NCBI GenBank assembly: GCA_021798675.1
Contig: JAJZGE010000131.1
Span: 1-6,060, forward strand
Length of the DNA stretch: 6,060 nucleotides
Reading direction: 5' to 3'
Source: Pseudomonadota bacterium
GTDB lineage: Bacteria > Pseudomonadota > Gammaproteobacteria > Xanthomonadales > Rhodanobacteraceae
The position numbers and the translations under genes were made by a program. Every line of letters starts with the position of its first letter. Position 1 is the stretch's first letter. Below, in pieces: positions 1 to 5,105 of the stretch. Below the pieces are notes generated by a model. It did not search any database and was not told the origin of the DNA. It worked only from the letters and a program-made list of their open reading frames with translations.

Positions 1-249
1 GGCGTCCGCGGGCAGGTCGAGGTAGGGCATCTCGTGCCAGCCGTTGCGGCTGCCCACCATGCCGCAGGCCAGCCGCGGCAGCGCCGGCCAGCCGGCGGTG
101 ACGTCGGCCAGCGCGGCGTCGTAGCCGCCCGCGGGCAGATGGCGGATGCCCCAGGGGCGCGAGCGCGTCTCGGCGAGCCGGCCGCCGCCGTCGAAGCGGC
201 AGGCACGCAGGCTGCTGCTGCCCCAGTCGAGTGCGATCAATCCGGTCAT
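1..249 (-). CDS. dgoK: 2-dehydro-3-deoxygalactonokinase, N-terminal part (cut by window edge)
   Basis: This cytosolic sugar-acid kinase phosphorylates 2-dehydro-3-deoxy-D-galactonate (KDGal) at O-6 with ATP, the second step of D-galactonate degradation (De Ley-Doudoroff route). The aldolase DgoA then splits the product. The 83 visible residues begin MTGLIALDWGSSSLRACRFD, the phosphate-1-type ATP-binding start of this kinase family. They continue with a WGIRHLPAGGY stretch (about 33-43) and ACGMVGSRNGW (61-71) followed by EMPYLDLP, both characteristic of DgoK. The ATG at 249-247 overlaps the TGA of the upstream regulator (246-248) as ATGA. No good Shine-Dalgarno sequence precedes it, so translational coupling is likely. 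The family is about 300 residues, so roughly three quarters of the protein lies beyond base 1. Family assignment is confident; the exact substrate is known from the family and the adjacent regulator, not from this sequence. Confidence 0.9.
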   Translation of the reverse strand, partial: MTGLIALDWGSSSLRACRFDGGGRLAETRSRPWGIRHLPAGGYDAALADVTAGWPALPRLACGMVGSRNGWHEMPYLDLPADA

Positions 250-968
250 GCTTTGGCGGCCGCGCGATCCCTGGCATGGCGACGGATGTTGCTGCGCGAA
301 TCGGCCACCATCTTCTGCATCGCCTCGCGCGCGACCTCCGGCTGGCGGCGGCGGATCGCGTCCATCACCTTCTTGTGGTGCGGCAGCGAATAGCGGAAGT
401 CGCCGGCGCTGCTGGCGGACAGCTGGAAGTAGCTGCCCAGCGCCGTCTCGATCACCGAGAACAGCGAGACCATCAGCTCGTTGTGGGTGCCGTGCAGCAC
501 GGCTTCGTGGAAGGCCAGGTCGGCCTCGGTCCAGGCGTCGAGGCTGGCCGCCGCCGCCATCGCCGCATAGGCCTCCTCGATGCGCAGCATCTGCTCGCCG
601 GTGCGTCGCCGCGCGGCGGCGGCGGCGGCGGCGGGCTCGATCACCTCGCGCATCTCCACCAGCTTCTCCACGAAATCGTCGGTGGGCATGGAGGCGCAGC
701 GCCAGGCAAGCACGTCGGCATCGAGCTGGTTCCAGTACACGGTCTTGCGCACGCGGGTGCCGGTCTTCTGCCGGGATTCGATCAGGCCCTTGGCGGACAG
801 CACCTTCATGGCTTCGCGCAGCGCGGTGCGGCTCACCTTCATGCGCTCGGCCAGCAGCTCCTCGCGCGGCAGGTTCTCGCCCGGCGCGATCTCGCCGCCG
901 ACGATCAGCCGGCCCAGCTCCTGCACCACCTGGCCGTGCAGGTTGCGCACCACGACGGGCTTTACCAT
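246..968 (-). CDS. dgoR: GntR/FadR-family transcriptional repressor of the galactonate operon (DgoR-like)
   Basis: This is a 240-residue DNA-binding repressor with an N-terminal winged helix-turn-helix (about 8-75: PGENLPREELLAERMKVSRT, then ALREAMKVL and a GLIESRQKTGTRV wing). A DgoR-like linker, WNQLDADVLAWR (79-90), leads into a C-terminal FCD ligand-binding domain (about 98-225). Putative FCD metal ligands D150, H154 and H198 are present, but M220 sits where many FCD proteins have the last histidine. The ATG at 968 is preceded by AGGGAG (complement of 975-980) six bases upstream. Its stop overlaps the dgoK start by four bases, matching the dgoR-dgoK order of the Escherichia coli dgo operon. 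By analogy it represses its own operon and is released by D-galactonate; the TTGTACTACAT element at 1016-1026 would be its operator. A repressor of another sugar-acid operon is the alternative, but the dgoK neighbour argues against it. A GCG repeat at 613-633 encodes an alanine run at the start of the FCD domain. Confidence 0.87.
   Translation of the reverse strand: MVKPVVVRNLHGQVVQELGRLIVGGEIAPGENLPREELLAERMKVSRTALREAMKVLSAKGLIESRQKTGTRVRKTVYWNQLDADVLAWRCASMPTDDFVEKLVEMREVIEPAAAAAAARRRTGEQMLRIEEAYAAMAAAASLDAWTEADLAFHEAVLHGTHNELMVSLFSVIETALGSYFQLSASSAGDFRYSLPHHKKVMDAIRRRQPEVAREAMQKMVADSRSNIRRHARDRAAAKA
613..633 (-). repeat. (GCG)7 trinucleotide run inside dgoR
   Basis: Seven GCG units encode part of the alanine run E111-P112-Ala7 at the start of the ligand-binding domain. 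Slippage in whole units would keep the frame. In such GC-rich DNA it may simply reflect codon use. Confidence 0.5.
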
Positions 969-1013
969 GCCGTTCTCCCTGCCGCGACCGCGTGCTTCGC
1001 GGTCTTGTGCGCT

Positions 1014-1043
1014 ATTTGTACTACATAATGGAGAGCGTGTCGC
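1014..1043 (-). promoter_or_regulatory. Candidate sigma-70 promoter of dgoR-dgoK
   Basis: Read on the minus strand, GCGACA (1043-1038) and TACAAA (1020-1015) are separated by 17 bases. Each matches four of six consensus positions. The start codon lies about 50 bases downstream, a reasonable leader length. The putative operator overlaps the -10 box and spacer, which fits repression by steric block. The match is weak and rests on position and on the operator overlap. Confidence 0.35.
1016..1026 (-). promoter_or_regulatory. Probable DgoR operator (TTGTACTACAT)
   Basis: The + strand reads TTGTACTACAT. Its core TGTA-C-TACA (1017-1025) is a perfect inverted repeat around one base. From memory, the operator described for Escherichia coli DgoR is of the form TTGTA(G/C)TACA(A/T), which this matches at every position. 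It lies 48 bases upstream of the dgoR start and overlaps the candidate -10 box. Only one copy is seen here, whereas I recall two in E. coli. Binding is inferred, not shown. Confidence 0.65.
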
Positions 1044-1056
1044 GGGGCGTGCCGCG
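1041..1056 (-). other. Small GC hairpin downstream of the peroxidase gene
   Basis: CGCGG (1041-1045) pairs with CCGCG (1052-1056) around a six-base loop, about 23 bases past the stop of the dihaem peroxidase gene and upstream of the dgoR promoter. It has no T tract on either strand, so it is not a convincing intrinsic terminator. Transcription from the peroxidase gene could therefore read into dgoR. Confidence 0.25.
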
Positions 1057-1078
1057 TGCCTGGGAGCAGGGCGGCAGC

Positions 1079-2437
1079 TTACCCGTTCGGCCGGTCCTTT
1101 GCGTGCGCCCGCCAGCCGTCGTCCAGCGTGTGCAGGAAGGCGATGATGTCGCGGATGTCCTGCGCGGTCAGCGGCGCCGGGTCGCCCACGTGGCGGTTGA
1201 ACGGGGCGTCGGTGGTGTCCACGTTGGCCCGGTAGGCAGCGGGCAGGTCGTCGTAGACCAGCACGTGGCCCTGCGCGTCGCGCGGATAGATCTTTTCCGG
1301 GGCGACGCTGCGCAGGTTGTAGAAGTCGAGTACCTGCGTCAGCGAATGGTAGACGCCGTTGTGGAAGAACACCGCGCGCCGGTCCACGTTGCGCAGGGTG
1401 GGCGTCAGGAACATGCCGCAGTACTGCGTCTGCGCGGCGAGGTCCTTGCGGAACGGGCCGCACAGGCCGAGGTCGTGGAAGCGCGGATCGCGGTTGGCCG
1501 CCAGCGCGGGGTTGCGCGGCACGCCCAGCGCCTCGTACTGGGTGTCGGTGAACAGCGGCGGCAGGCCGTCGCGCGTGGGCCGGTCGAGGTGGCAGGCGGC
1601 GCAGTTGCCTTTCGCGGGGTCGTTGAACAGGCGCAGGCCGCGCGTCTCGGCGGGGGTCAGGCGGGCCTGGCCCTGCAGCCACGCGTCGTACTTGCTGGTG
1701 AAGGGATGGAAGGACGGGTCCTCGATCTCGAAGCGGCCGATGGCGAACATCGCCTCGTCGACGAGCTGCTGCGGATCGTCGACGATGCCCGTGCCGAACA
1801 AGCGCACGAAGCTCGCGCGGTAGCGGCTGTGCGCCAGCTTCGCGGCCACCGCAGCCGTGCTGCGGTTGGCCATTTCCACCGGGTTGAGCAGCGGCAGGTA
1901 GGCCTGGCGCTGCAGCGAGTCAGCGCGACCGTCCCAGAACAGGCCGCCCTGCGGCACCATCGCGGGCGCGGCGGGCGTGGTGCCGGCCAGCTTGCGGGCG
2001 CGCGGCTCGTTGCGCGCGGCGATGGCCAGCGCATTGAGGTTGGGCACCACGTCGGCGGAGCTGTCCGGGCCGATGCTGAAGGGGCGTTGCCGGTACAGGT
2101 AGGCCAGCGAGGGTGGCGGACGGTAGCCGACCTGGCGCAGGTGTACGCCGCCCGGCTGCACGATGAGCGCGTTGGGCGGGTTGTAGCCGTACGCGGGGCT
2201 GTGGCACGACGCGCAGGACTGCCTGCCCGAGCCCGACAGCATGGGATCGAAGAACAGCGCCTTGCCCAGCTGGGCCACCGCGCTCAGCGGCTGCGTCTTC
2301 GGCAGGCGCAGGTGGACGGGATGCGGGTTGCTGCCGTCGCCGGTCGGTCCGATCGCGTGATCGACGAAAGCGTAGCTGGCGAGGCAGCCGAGGGCGCCAG
2401 CCACACCGAGCAGGAGCCCGGCCAGGCGGTGCCTCAT
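1079..2437 (-). CDS. Exported dihaem cytochrome c peroxidase / MauG-family protein
   Basis: This is a periplasmic dihaem c-type cytochrome of the bacterial cytochrome c peroxidase/MauG superfamily, which reduces hydrogen peroxide or uses it to oxidise a protein partner. The 452 residues from this start have a signal peptide (MRHR, then a hydrophobic stretch to about 23). LGKALFFDPMLSGSGRQ leads into haem site CASCH (75-79). GLFWDGRADSLQRQA (165-179) and NPVEMANRS (185-193) are family signatures. The second haem site is CAACH (279-283), and FFHNGVYHSLTQVLDFYNLR (357-376) resembles MauG-like members. TAQDIRDIIAFLHTLDD closes the protein. Start choice is uncertain: no ribosome-binding site precedes ATG 2437, ATG 2473 or TTG 2506. 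The TTG lies inside a hairpin arm and gives an awkward N-terminus, so 2437 is preferred for its compact signal peptide. It follows the phosphoesterase gene by 111 bp on the same strand. Peroxidase versus protein-modifying activity cannot be decided from sequence. Confidence 0.88.
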   Translation of the reverse strand: MRHRLAGLLLGVAGALGCLASYAFVDHAIGPTGDGSNPHPVHLRLPKTQPLSAVAQLGKALFFDPMLSGSGRQSCASCHSPAYGYNPPNALIVQPGGVHLRQVGYRPPPSLAYLYRQRPFSIGPDSSADVVPNLNALAIAARNEPRARKLAGTTPAAPAMVPQGGLFWDGRADSLQRQAYLPLLNPVEMANRSTAAVAAKLAHSRYRASFVRLFGTGIVDDPQQLVDEAMFAIGRFEIEDPSFHPFTSKYDAWLQGQARLTPAETRGLRLFNDPAKGNCAACHLDRPTRDGLPPLFTDTQYEALGVPRNPALAANRDPRFHDLGLCGPFRKDLAAQTQYCGMFLTPTLRNVDRRAVFFHNGVYHSLTQVLDFYNLRSVAPEKIYPRDAQGHVLVYDDLPAAYRANVDTTDAPFNRHVGDPAPLTAQDIRDIIAFLHTLDDGWRAHAKDRPNG

Positions 2438-2484
2438 GGGCGCATGGCGAAGGGTGGAATGATCAGCCTGCATGCTGCGAACGA

Positions 2485-2498
2485 TGCTTGCACAAGCA
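2485..2498. repeat. 14-base palindrome upstream of the peroxidase gene
   Basis: TGCTTG-CA-CAAGCA is an inverted repeat with perfect six-base arms and a two-base centre, in the spacer between the phosphoesterase stop and the peroxidase start. It abuts a CACGTG hexamer (2497-2502). The near-zero loop favours a protein-binding site over an RNA hairpin, but no regulator can be named. Confidence 0.4.
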
Positions 2499-2503
2499 CG
2501 TGA

Positions 2504-2536
2504 CAACCCCCTCGACCGATATGGGTGAGGGGGTTG
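2504..2536 (-). terminator. Strong intercistronic hairpin after the phosphoesterase gene (no T tract)
   Basis: CAACCCCCTC (2504-2513) and GAGGGGGTTG (2527-2536) are exact reverse complements, a 10-bp stem. ACC (2515-2517) and GGT (2524-2526) can extend it past one bulged base, leaving a six-base loop. It begins 12 bases after the TGA at 2551-2549 of the upstream gene. Neither strand has a T run after it, so it may be a weak or Rho-assisted terminator, an attenuator, or an mRNA 3'-end stabiliser separating the two genes. Confidence 0.5.
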
Positions 2537-2548
2537 CGACAGGTTGCG

Positions 2549-4279
2549 TCAGGAGTGCCCATGCGGCTGTTTGTCAGACGGCAGGCCGGTCGCGGGATCC
2601 AGGAACAGCCGCGGCGCGCGGTCGAACCGGCGGCGGTGGAAGTCGAACATGCCCATGATGCTGCCGGCGGTGGCATCGTCCGAGCCCTGGCCGATGCGCT
2701 TTCCGTGCAGCCAGTTGTCTTCGATGAAGCGCACCACCGAGGCCTGCGTGATCTGCGTGTCGTCCACGTAGTTGCTGCGCGCCCACGGCGAAATCACCAG
2801 GAACGGGATGCGCGTACCGGGGCCGCAGCGGCCGTTGACGATGCCGCCGTTCACGCCCATGCCCGGCCTGGCGCCCGGGGCATTGCACACGCCCGGTCCG
2901 CTGAGCTGGTCGGCGCCGACCACCGAGCCTTGCCGGGTGGTGGCGTCGAAGGACGAGGTGGTGGGCGTGGTGTAGCGATGGTCGTACCAGCCGTCGGAGT
3001 CGTCGTAGGTGACGATGACGGCGGTGCTGTCCCAGTCGGGTTGGTGCTGCAGGAAGTTGAGCACCTTCACCATGAAGGCCTGCTCGTCCAGCGGGTCGGA
3101 GTTGCCGGGGTGTGCGTCGTCCACGGCGGGCGGCTTGATGTAGCTCACCGACGGGAAGTTGCCGGCCGATACCGCCTTGAAGAAGTCGCGGACGTCGTAT
3201 TCGTGGTGTACCGGGGTGGCGGTCGCGTCCTTGTCGTCGGTGCGGCCGATCTCGGCCAGCGAGGTCGGGCGGGCATGCGTCGGGTTGGAGGTGCTGGCGT
3301 AGTACTGGAACCAGTTGTGGTGCGGCACGTAGTCGGTGATGCTGGCATCCAGCACGCTGGAATACGTGCTGCGCGCACAGCCGGTGCTGCCGTTCGGGTT
3401 GGTGGCGCCGAGGTCGAAGCCGCCCATGAAGCCGCCCCAGGTGATATGCCCGGCGTTGAGCAGGTCGCCGATGTTCCGCGACGTCATCATCACCGTCTTG
3501 CGGGTGGACGAGCAGACGTCGTAGCCCGGGTCGGTGTCGCCGACCAGGCTGAGCCCGCCCTGGCCGTCGGGGATGGTGGCGGCGGAACCCAGCACCACCC
3601 TGGCGCCGTTGTTGGTGCCCGAGACCACGGCGATCGCGCCCGGTGTCGAGGGGCCGTAGCTGTCGGTGTAGGCGTTGTCGTCCATCGCGAAATGCTGCGC
3701 GTAGTTCCACAGCGCGGTGACGGTATTGCCGTCGAAGTAGCCCATCACCAGCCCGTGCGTGCCGAACGCGCCGGTGGTGGTCACCGTGTTGTTGCCGGTG
3801 TACGCGGGGAAGCGGTCGGCGGCGCCGTTGTCGTAGGCGAGTTGTTCCGCCGTGTAGCCGTGGTTCTGGTCTTCGGTGTTGGCCTGGGTGCGGTCGAGGC
3901 GGAACGGATTCACCGCGTTGGCGCCGTTGATCGCATTGAACTTGTTCGGGTTGGCGTTGAGCAGCCCCGGGCTGAGGCCCTCCACGTGCGGCGTGAACGG
4001 GCGGGCCTTGAACGCGGGCTCGCCGGGCGGGTTCGCGGCCACCGGATAGGTGCCGAAGTAATGATCGAACGAGCTGTTCTCGTCGTAGATCACCACCAGG
4101 TGCTTGATCGGCGTGGTGGTGGGGACCTGGTCCTGCGGCGAGTGCCACGACGCATGCCCGAAGCCGTCGGCATAGGGGTTGGGTACGGGATGGATCTGCG
4201 CATGGGCGGCAAGCGCCAAACCCATGGCGCCGATCGACGCGGGCAACAAGGCCTTGCGGAGCAGGCGGAGGCTGGTCAT
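2549..4279 (-). CDS. Secreted phosphoesterase, AcpA / phospholipase C-type (alkaline phosphatase superfamily)
   Basis: This 576-residue exported hydrolase of the PF04185 phosphoesterase family would cleave phosphate mono- or diesters in the periplasm or outside the cell. A Sec signal peptide ends near AHA|Q (27/28); there is no twin-arginine motif, unlike classical PlcH-type enzymes. By motif comparison with Francisella AcpA, E67-N68 in IYDENSSFDHYFG are metal ligands and H140 is an active-site histidine. S211 in DSYGPSTPG is the likely nucleophile, H320-H321 in VPHHNWFQYY and H390 in DDAHPGN line the site, and D426-D427 in VTYDDSDGWYDH are metal ligands. Cysteines 256, 301, 465 and 485 could form two disulfides, fitting an exported protein. 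The ATG at 4279 has GGGAG seven bases upstream (complement of 4287-4291), which decides the start; the frame stays open upstream to 4474 without signal-like sequence. Phosphatase versus phospholipase C specificity cannot be told. The dihaem peroxidase gene follows downstream. Confidence 0.88.
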   Translation of the reverse strand: MTSLRLLRKALLPASIGAMGLALAAHAQIHPVPNPYADGFGHASWHSPQDQVPTTTPIKHLVVIYDENSSFDHYFGTYPVAANPPGEPAFKARPFTPHVEGLSPGLLNANPNKFNAINGANAVNPFRLDRTQANTEDQNHGYTAEQLAYDNGAADRFPAYTGNNTVTTTGAFGTHGLVMGYFDGNTVTALWNYAQHFAMDDNAYTDSYGPSTPGAIAVVSGTNNGARVVLGSAATIPDGQGGLSLVGDTDPGYDVCSSTRKTVMMTSRNIGDLLNAGHITWGGFMGGFDLGATNPNGSTGCARSTYSSVLDASITDYVPHHNWFQYYASTSNPTHARPTSLAEIGRTDDKDATATPVHHEYDVRDFFKAVSAGNFPSVSYIKPPAVDDAHPGNSDPLDEQAFMVKVLNFLQHQPDWDSTAVIVTYDDSDGWYDHRYTTPTTSSFDATTRQGSVVGADQLSGPGVCNAPGARPGMGVNGGIVNGRCGPGTRIPFLVISPWARSNYVDDTQITQASVVRFIEDNWLHGKRIGQGSDDATAGSIMGMFDFHRRRFDRAPRLFLDPATGLPSDKQPHGHS

Positions 4280-4348
4280 GTAGGAACTCCCGAGATGGAT
4301 GCGGTGACGCTGGGCGGGCGAGACATCCCTGGTGCGGATTCCCCCTTG

Positions 4349-4398
4349 CGGCGTGCCGGGGATCGCCTTGCGCGCGGTCCCGGCGTGCGCGGGATTGC
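4349..4398. repeat. Imperfect 18-base direct repeat, 32-base period
   Basis: CGGCGTGCCGGGGATCGC (4349-4366) recurs as CGGCGTGCGCGGGATTGC (4381-4398), with 15 of 18 bases identical. The copies lie in the leader or promoter area of the phosphoesterase gene. Their function is unknown; tandem regulator sites or a remnant of a REP-like element are possible. Confidence 0.4.
4351..4388. other. Imperfect long hairpin in the divergent region
   Basis: GCGTGCCGGG (4351-4360) faces CCCGGCGTGC (4379-4388), and ATCGC (4362-4366) faces GCGGT (4374-4378). This gives a stem of about 15 pairs, including three G-T pairs, with one bulged G (4361) and a seven-base loop. It lies 72-109 bases upstream of the phosphoesterase start and overlaps the direct repeat. 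No T tract follows on either strand. It could fold in the phosphoesterase mRNA leader if transcription starts upstream of it. Confidence 0.35.
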
Positions 4399-4522
4399 AC
4401 CACGCCTGTATGAAGATTCCGGGACAGCAAGAGCTTGCGACGCCGGGCAGGCCATAGGTTACGCTTGCGCCCACGTCGTGCCAGAGGGGGCGCGGCGATT
4501 CATCGGACGATCGGGGGTTGCC

Positions 4523-4939
4523 ATGTTGGGGATGTCGGTATTCGGAGCGTTGGCGGGCGTGGGCCTGGTGTTTGGCCTAGTGGGGATCGTGGTCGGCGTG
4601 GTGGTCTCGGCTCTGGTGCTCAGTCTGGCCTACCGGCTGGTGGTGGGCCACATGCCCGACTTTGCGCGGGCGCTGGCTGTGGTGGTGGCGTCGTGGCTGG
4701 CGAAGTGGGTGGTCATGCTGATCCTGCACGGCGGCGCGGGTGGCCTTCTATCCTGGGTGGCGCAGTTCCTGGTGGGCGCCCTGGTCATCAATATGCTTTT
4801 GCTGGCAAAGGACGGCAGCCAGATCGGCTACGGCAAGTCCTGCCTGGTGCAGTTGCTCTGCACGGTGATCTTCGTGGCGATCGGGGTGGTGCTGGCATTG
4901 GTGTTCGGCGGCATGATGCTGGGCATGCTGCACCACTGA
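4523..4939 (+). CDS. Small integral membrane protein of unknown function (about four helices)
   Basis: This 138-residue, very hydrophobic protein was not recognised. Hydrophobic segments lie at roughly 5-40 (long, Gly/Val-rich, enough for one long or two short helices), 47-69, 72-95 and 107-134. The loops are short: VGHMPDF (41-47) and AKDGSQIGYGKS (95-106), the latter the main polar connection. H43, K61, H69, K96 and K105 are among the few polar or charged residues, and the protein ends MLHH. The ATG at 4523 has GGGGG five bases before it, a weak ribosome-binding site; ATG 4532 is an alternative start. The reading frame is open far upstream, but that stretch is antisense to the phosphoesterase and not hydrophobic, so coding begins here. 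A strong terminator follows the stop within 20 bases, so it is probably a single-gene unit. No catalytic motif is visible. Confidence 0.75.
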   Translation: MLGMSVFGALAGVGLVFGLVGIVVGVVVSALVLSLAYRLVVGHMPDFARALAVVVASWLAKWVVMLILHGGAGGLLSWVAQFLVGALVINMLLLAKDGSQIGYGKSCLVQLLCTVIFVAIGVVLALVFGGMMLGMLHH

Positions 4940-4953
4940 TGCCTGGCGCTGCG

Positions 4954-4987
4954 AAAGGAGGGCGGGCGCGAGCCCGTCCTCCTTTTT
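4954..4987 (+). terminator. Intrinsic terminator after the membrane-protein gene
   Basis: AAAGGAGGGCGGGC (4954-4967) pairs with GCCCGTCCTCCTTT (4972-4985), 14 pairs including one G-T, capped by the GNRA tetraloop GCGA (4968-4971). A run of five T (4983-4987) ends it. It lies 14 bases after the stop at 4939 and isolates the following chloride-channel gene. On the minus strand only three T follow the stem, so it acts mainly in the plus direction. Confidence 0.93.
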
Positions 4988-5105
4988 GTCGGGCGCATTC
5001 CGCCCGCGGGAAACGTTGGTGCAAGGGGTTGCAAGCACGCGCGGCTTCGGTTCGCGCGGCCAAGGGCGTAACCTTTCCGCCTTTGGAGTTGCAGCGGACC
5101 CGCCC
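4988..5105 (+). promoter_or_regulatory. Leader/promoter region of the CLC gene
   Basis: These 118 bp between the terminator and the CLC start must contain the CLC promoter, but no box pair with good spacing was found. CGCGCGGC occurs twice (5038-5045 and 5053-5060), seven bases apart; because CGCGCG is self-complementary the two copies could also pair. GGAG near 5081 is too far from ATG 5106 to serve as its ribosome-binding site. Confidence 0.3.

Larger units (their letters stand above)
4280..4522. promoter_or_regulatory. Divergent intergenic region between phosphoesterase and membrane-protein genes
   Basis: This 243 bp stretch separates two divergent genes and must hold a promoter for each. 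On the plus strand TTGCGA (4435-4440) followed by TAGGTT (4455-4460) or TTACGC (4459-4464) is a poor candidate because the spacing is 14 or 18. On the minus strand CTCTTG with TACAGG 17 bases later (around 4434-4406) is equally weak. The region also contains an imperfect hairpin and an 18-base direct repeat, listed separately. Confidence 0.4.

Noticed and set aside
246..1682. A 478-residue version of the GntR regulator with a long N-terminal extension
   Set aside because: The extension is antisense-frame shadow of the peroxidase gene, and ATG 968 has a good ribosome-binding site and matches the family start.
146..2503. A 785-codon open frame on the plus strand across dgoK, dgoR and the peroxidase gene
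   Set aside because: It is antisense to three well-supported genes, is dominated by Arg, Ala, Pro, Gly and Val, and has no recognisable motif. It is a GC-rich shadow frame.
2525..4522. The upstream extension of the membrane-protein frame, open for 666 codons
   Set aside because: It is antisense to the phosphoesterase, with low-complexity Arg/Gly/Val composition; only the part from ATG 4523 reads as a membrane protein.
5029..5073. TTGCAA (5029-5034) and TAACCT (5068-5073) as a promoter for the CLC gene
   Set aside because: The gap of 33 bases is far outside the usual 16-18, and no alternative box pairs well with either.
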